Position numbers and translations under genes: made by a program. A stretch of DNA of 64,000 bases from contig JAAVTG010000023.1 in NCBI GenBank assembly GCA_011947345.1, positions 248,001 through 312,000 of the forward strand, written 5' to 3'. The stretch is from Phytophthora quininea (Eukaryota > Oomycota > Peronosporomycetes > Peronosporales > Peronosporaceae). The notes under the pieces were generated by a model. The model saw nothing but the letters and a program-made list of their open reading frames with translations. It was not told the DNA's origin and searched no databases. How positions within the stretch are numbered: the first letter of the stretch is position 1; each line of letters opens with the position of its first letter. Below are positions 60,201-64,000 of this stretch, piece after piece.

Positions 60201-60876
60201 AAGGTCCCCAATATTCTGCTCCCTCGAAATACTTCTTCTCGTGGCGTTGGTATTAGGAGCGGTAAGCTCGGGCAGACCTGGATTTGGAATGGAGAAAGGA
60301 AGGCTCGAACCAAGCGTTGTGTCCGCAACATCAACATCTACTTTGAGGCCAAACCTTTCAAGAAAGTGTTTGTCCGGTTCTGGGCGGCAAATAAGCTCGG
60401 TAAGATGGTTTGCCCGTGTATTGATTACAGGACATCGACTCACCGAATAATGGCATTCGAATGCCTAGTGGTTGGATCCGTACGAAAAATGTGCCGAAGC
60501 CTGGGATCGTAGCAGGCACTTCCATCGCTATCTACAGCGAAAAACACAAGAAATTAGGCCAAGAACATATACAGAACGATCAAGCGTTAGCTGGCGTACC
60601 TGCGTTTTCACCCAGTCACACAAGAATTTCCACACTTGCCAGCACTCCCCAGTAGTCATCGAGACCGACGTCAGCAGGGACTGGGGGTCTTGCGGGCCAT
60701 AACGCGCGAAGACTCTTGGCACTGCACGAAAGGTAGCGAGTCTTCCGGTACGCTGTCTCTATCTGCACTGGACAAGCCCCGGCTTCCTAGACGCCGCCGA
60801 CTTCTCGCGTTACCACGTGACGAGAGAGCAGCAAAATTGTTGCCTCCCGCACGACTTCCTCTTGCGAAGACTCCAT
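45209..60876 (-). CDS. divergent dynein heavy chain with N-terminal HU (CCDC81-like) domains
   Basis: A motor subunit of roughly 4,900 residues in many exons and frame segments. From N to C: a disordered start; an HU-like domain pair (see 59850-60720); a linker; a dynein tail with FVDIYYASIKKAILNYLL (near 58990), typical of single-headed inner-arm chains; AAA1 with Walker A GEAGVGKS (about 55071-55094) but Walker B reading WLCFDN; AAA2 with GDIQTGKT (about 53990-54012) and WLVFDGDL; AAA3 with GPRDCGKT (about 52695-52718) and VFVDDL; AAA4 with a degenerate GARGRKT loop (about 51285-51305); the stalk and microtubule-binding region (about 49450-50330); AAA5 with FVDPYGVGMEWLQ; AAA6 with IVFCRPEID and HSDFRLWIS; a C-terminal region with LCPLF. 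Joins are partly introns (for example at 46023-46089) and partly one-base breaks, not all resolved. An ATG at 60876 is the likely start. Location expected: flagellar axoneme. Confidence 0.75.
59850..60720 (-). other. HU-like (CCDC81-type) N-terminal domains of the dynein
   Basis: Splicing GT-AG introns joins the sequence CWQVWKFLCDWVKTQ to IAMEVPATIPGFGTFFVR, the helix plus IPG-GTF pattern of the HU fold in CCDC81 proteins. A second unit has EWLGAVIQKMGHAMSRSGK joined across an intron (about 60079-60006) to VELNIGIGVIVCENRILQ, again the HU layout. One G must be dropped from the GGGG near 60652 to connect the first helix with its upstream sequence. The following segment (HSVPNIAYEIRTGESVVKRN) continues without a stop toward the dynein tail. 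The assignment rests on motif recognition only. Confidence 0.55.
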
Positions 60877-60982
60877 GACCTGCGCTCCACAACAACAGCT
60901 AACGAACCGGGATAAAGATTAGCGGGTGACCTTTTGACCAGACACTTTGAAAGTATCTTGCATATATTCTCGATCGCCGCCG

Positions 60983-62504
<1,522 letters not shown>

Positions 62505-62637
62505 GGATGCGGAATCGACTTTGACTTGGATACTGCGGAAAAGTCTTGCGATCCAATTGTTAGAAACGGACATGATTGGTGGAAAATCCAGCGGGGTACC
62601 AAAATGTGACAAAGAGAACTTGGTGAGCTTGAGAGAG
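62505..62637. promoter_or_regulatory. shared divergent promoter of RuvB-like 1 and Mog1
   Basis: Only 133 bp separate the two start codons, which point in opposite directions. No strong Inr/FPR match could be picked on either strand. Co-expression is inferred from the layout only. Confidence 0.45.
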
Positions 62638-63268
62638 ATGCTACATCCGTTGTTTGGCGGCGCGTTGGCCTGCGAGATCCCGGACGGCTTTGCCGACGTC
62701 AGGTGGAGTCATCTCCAATAGCGTTGTCTCTAAGATGTTGTACTGAAGGTTGTGTACTGCGCTCTGTAGCTCGTTCCGTCAGGTGCCAGATAACCAGGAG
62801 GTCTTTGCCAATGCGCACACGGACCAATGCGTGATCGTAGAGCTGCTGCAGTACGAGAGCAGCGTCTCGGACGCTTCCAGCGCCCACTACTTCTTCAACG
62901 AGATCGCGCAGTCCAACGGCTGCGGACCCGACGAGGTTTCAGTGCTGCTCAACGAGGCCGTGGACGCCAAGAACGGCCCCACCATTGACAAGCCTCACGT
63001 GACCAGCATCTTCGTCGGCGACCAGCGCGTGGCCAAGTTCAAGGAAGGAGAGAATGCCAAGAACGTGGTGCGCGTGTACCTGGCCAATGTCCGCCTGCCC
63101 GACGTGACCACAGACGTGGTGCTGTCGGTGTCGGCACCCATGCGCATCAACCCAGCGAGCAGCAGTCAGGGGGCGTTCCAGTTCGAGAACAACTCGGAGG
63201 TGGCTGCCACGATATTTAAACAGGTCTTCCAGTCGTTCACAGTCAACGATTGGTCGCTGTTTCAATAA
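62638..63268 (+). CDS. Mog1/RanGRF-type Ran-binding protein
   Basis: Mog1 binds Ran GTPase and promotes nucleotide release in nuclear transport. Exons 62638-62702 and 62770-63268 (67-nt GT-AG intron) give 187 residues with no frame error, the usual family length. The N-terminus reads MLHPLFGGALACEIP, matching the family start, followed after splicing by FRQVPDNQEVFAN and DQCVIVELLQYE, the most conserved stretch. The tail FQSFTVNDWSLFQ also fits. The ATG at 62638 is chosen because the family normally starts a few residues before PLFGGA. Confidence 0.9.
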
Positions 63269-63429
63269 AGGAGAGATGACAGACGGTGTAGATGAACATG
63301 GAGGGTGGTGAACGACTGTTTTGGAGCTTTTGTGTTGAACGCGGTGAAACTGGCAGCACAAATGCTGTGAGTACTGTTAGACGAATTATTCACTATCACT
63401 ATCAGTTTTTACGATTACATTGTTCCTTG

Positions 63430-64000
63430 CTAGCTGCCGTCACTACTGCCGCTGTGATTGCAACCTGTGCCGCCAGCAATAGTGAGGCAAGATGTGGATG
63501 GGAAAATGCTCAGCAGATTGATCGTGACGGACCACACCAGTGCAAACGTCAAATAGGAGACGGTGATGACGCCCATGAGGTGACTGGAACCTCCCAATTG
63601 CTTCATGGCCTGCGTCTGCTCCTTCTGTCGGGGCAACAGTACCAAGAAGACCAACGAAAGCAGATTGACCGTGTACATGATCAACACAGTCATTGTGAGA
63701 TCGTATCTCACTCCGTAGGTGTCGTTCTGGATGCGTTCCGTCGACAAATCAAACGCACTGTCAGCATTCCTTGTGATAGCAGTTGAGAACGGCGTAGCGA
63801 GGTTATAAACCGTTGTCAGCAGGCCGTACATGGCTCCCTCGTGTCCTTCGGTAGCAAGCTCCACGTAGATGAAGGACCCCACAATGTACGATATTCCTTG
63901 AGGAATTTGCTCGATAACGGGGAATGCAAGCCAGAACCATGGCGATCGGCAGATATCCCAAATGGTCAGCAACTTGCAGAATGCGTCGATGAACACGTAC
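63430..64000 (-). CDS. BT1-family (folate-biopterin) transporter, partial
   Basis: Membrane transporter of the BT1 branch of the major facilitator superfamily, a family expanded in oomycetes. The frame is open through the window edge, so the N-terminal part is missing. The 190 residues seen include about four to five membrane helices and the conserved segment EQIPQGISYIVGSFIYVELA followed by EGAMYGLLTTVYNLA. The C-terminal part after the last helix is short and Gly/Ser-rich. The substrate cannot be told from this part. Confidence 0.8.
   Translation of the reverse strand, partial: YVFIDAFCKLLTIWDICRSPWFWLAFPVIEQIPQGISYIVGSFIYVELATEGHEGAMYGLLTTVYNLATPFSTAITRNADSAFDLSTERIQNDTYGVRYDLTMTVLIMYTVNLLSLVFLVLLPRQKEQTQAMKQLGGSSHLMGVITVSYLTFALVWSVTINLLSIFPSTSCLTIAGGTGCNHSGSSDGS

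Overview
The window looks like gene-dense nuclear DNA of an oomycete, most likely a Phytophthora-like plant-associated water mould. The reasons are short GT-AG introns (about 55-90 nt), tightly packed genes on both strands, core-promoter sequences close to the oomycete Inr/FPR consensus (GCTCATTYYNCAWTTT) at 36606 and 25437, oomycete-type families (BT1 transporter, TKL kinase, SPX protein, helicase-associated-repeat protein), and a flagellar-type dynein heavy chain expected in zoospore-forming organisms. No rRNA, tRNA, CRISPR array or intact mobile element was recognised.

Layout. 1-255: 3' end of a + strand gene. 441-2087: a minus-strand helical (hemerythrin-like) protein. 2088-3354: no gene seen. 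3355-24199: one giant + strand HECT ubiquitin ligase of about 6,800 residues with two RCC1 propellers, SPRY domains, Kelch, ZZ, FHA and UBA modules. 24266-25375 (-): a TRM10-type tRNA methyltransferase. 25456-28036 (+): a Lys/Glu-rich repeat protein. 28180-29167 (-): a stand-alone SPX protein. 29676-30067 (+): a possible secreted Cys-rich protein. 30202-31399 (+): an ankyrin protein. 31768-34446 (+): a membrane protein with nine Cys-rich ectodomain repeats, followed by a TKL kinase (34548-35992). 36681-38288 (+): malate synthase. 38504-39349 (-): a helicase-associated-repeat protein. 39467-41141 (-): a lipin-family phosphatidate phosphatase. 41311-45204 (+): a large ARM/coiled-coil protein. 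45209-60876 (-): a divergent dynein heavy chain whose N-terminus resembles the HU domains of CCDC81. 60983-62504 (-): RuvB-like 1. 62638-63268 (+): Mog1. 63430-64000 (-): a partial BT1-family transporter.

Many coding regions are broken by single-base frame changes, and most of these lie in short homopolymer runs. Repairing them by one base restores conserved domains on both sides and gives coding lengths divisible by three in all genes where I counted. I read this as consensus error in the sequence rather than gene decay, so most broken genes below are treated as probably functional.

The genes do not form one pathway. Themes are ubiquitin signalling (HECT ligase), flagellar motility (dynein and possibly the neighbouring ARM/coiled-coil protein), surface signalling (Cys-rich membrane protein plus TKL kinase), lipid, phosphate and glyoxylate metabolism (lipin, SPX, malate synthase), and nuclear housekeeping (RuvB-like 1 and Mog1 from a shared divergent promoter region).
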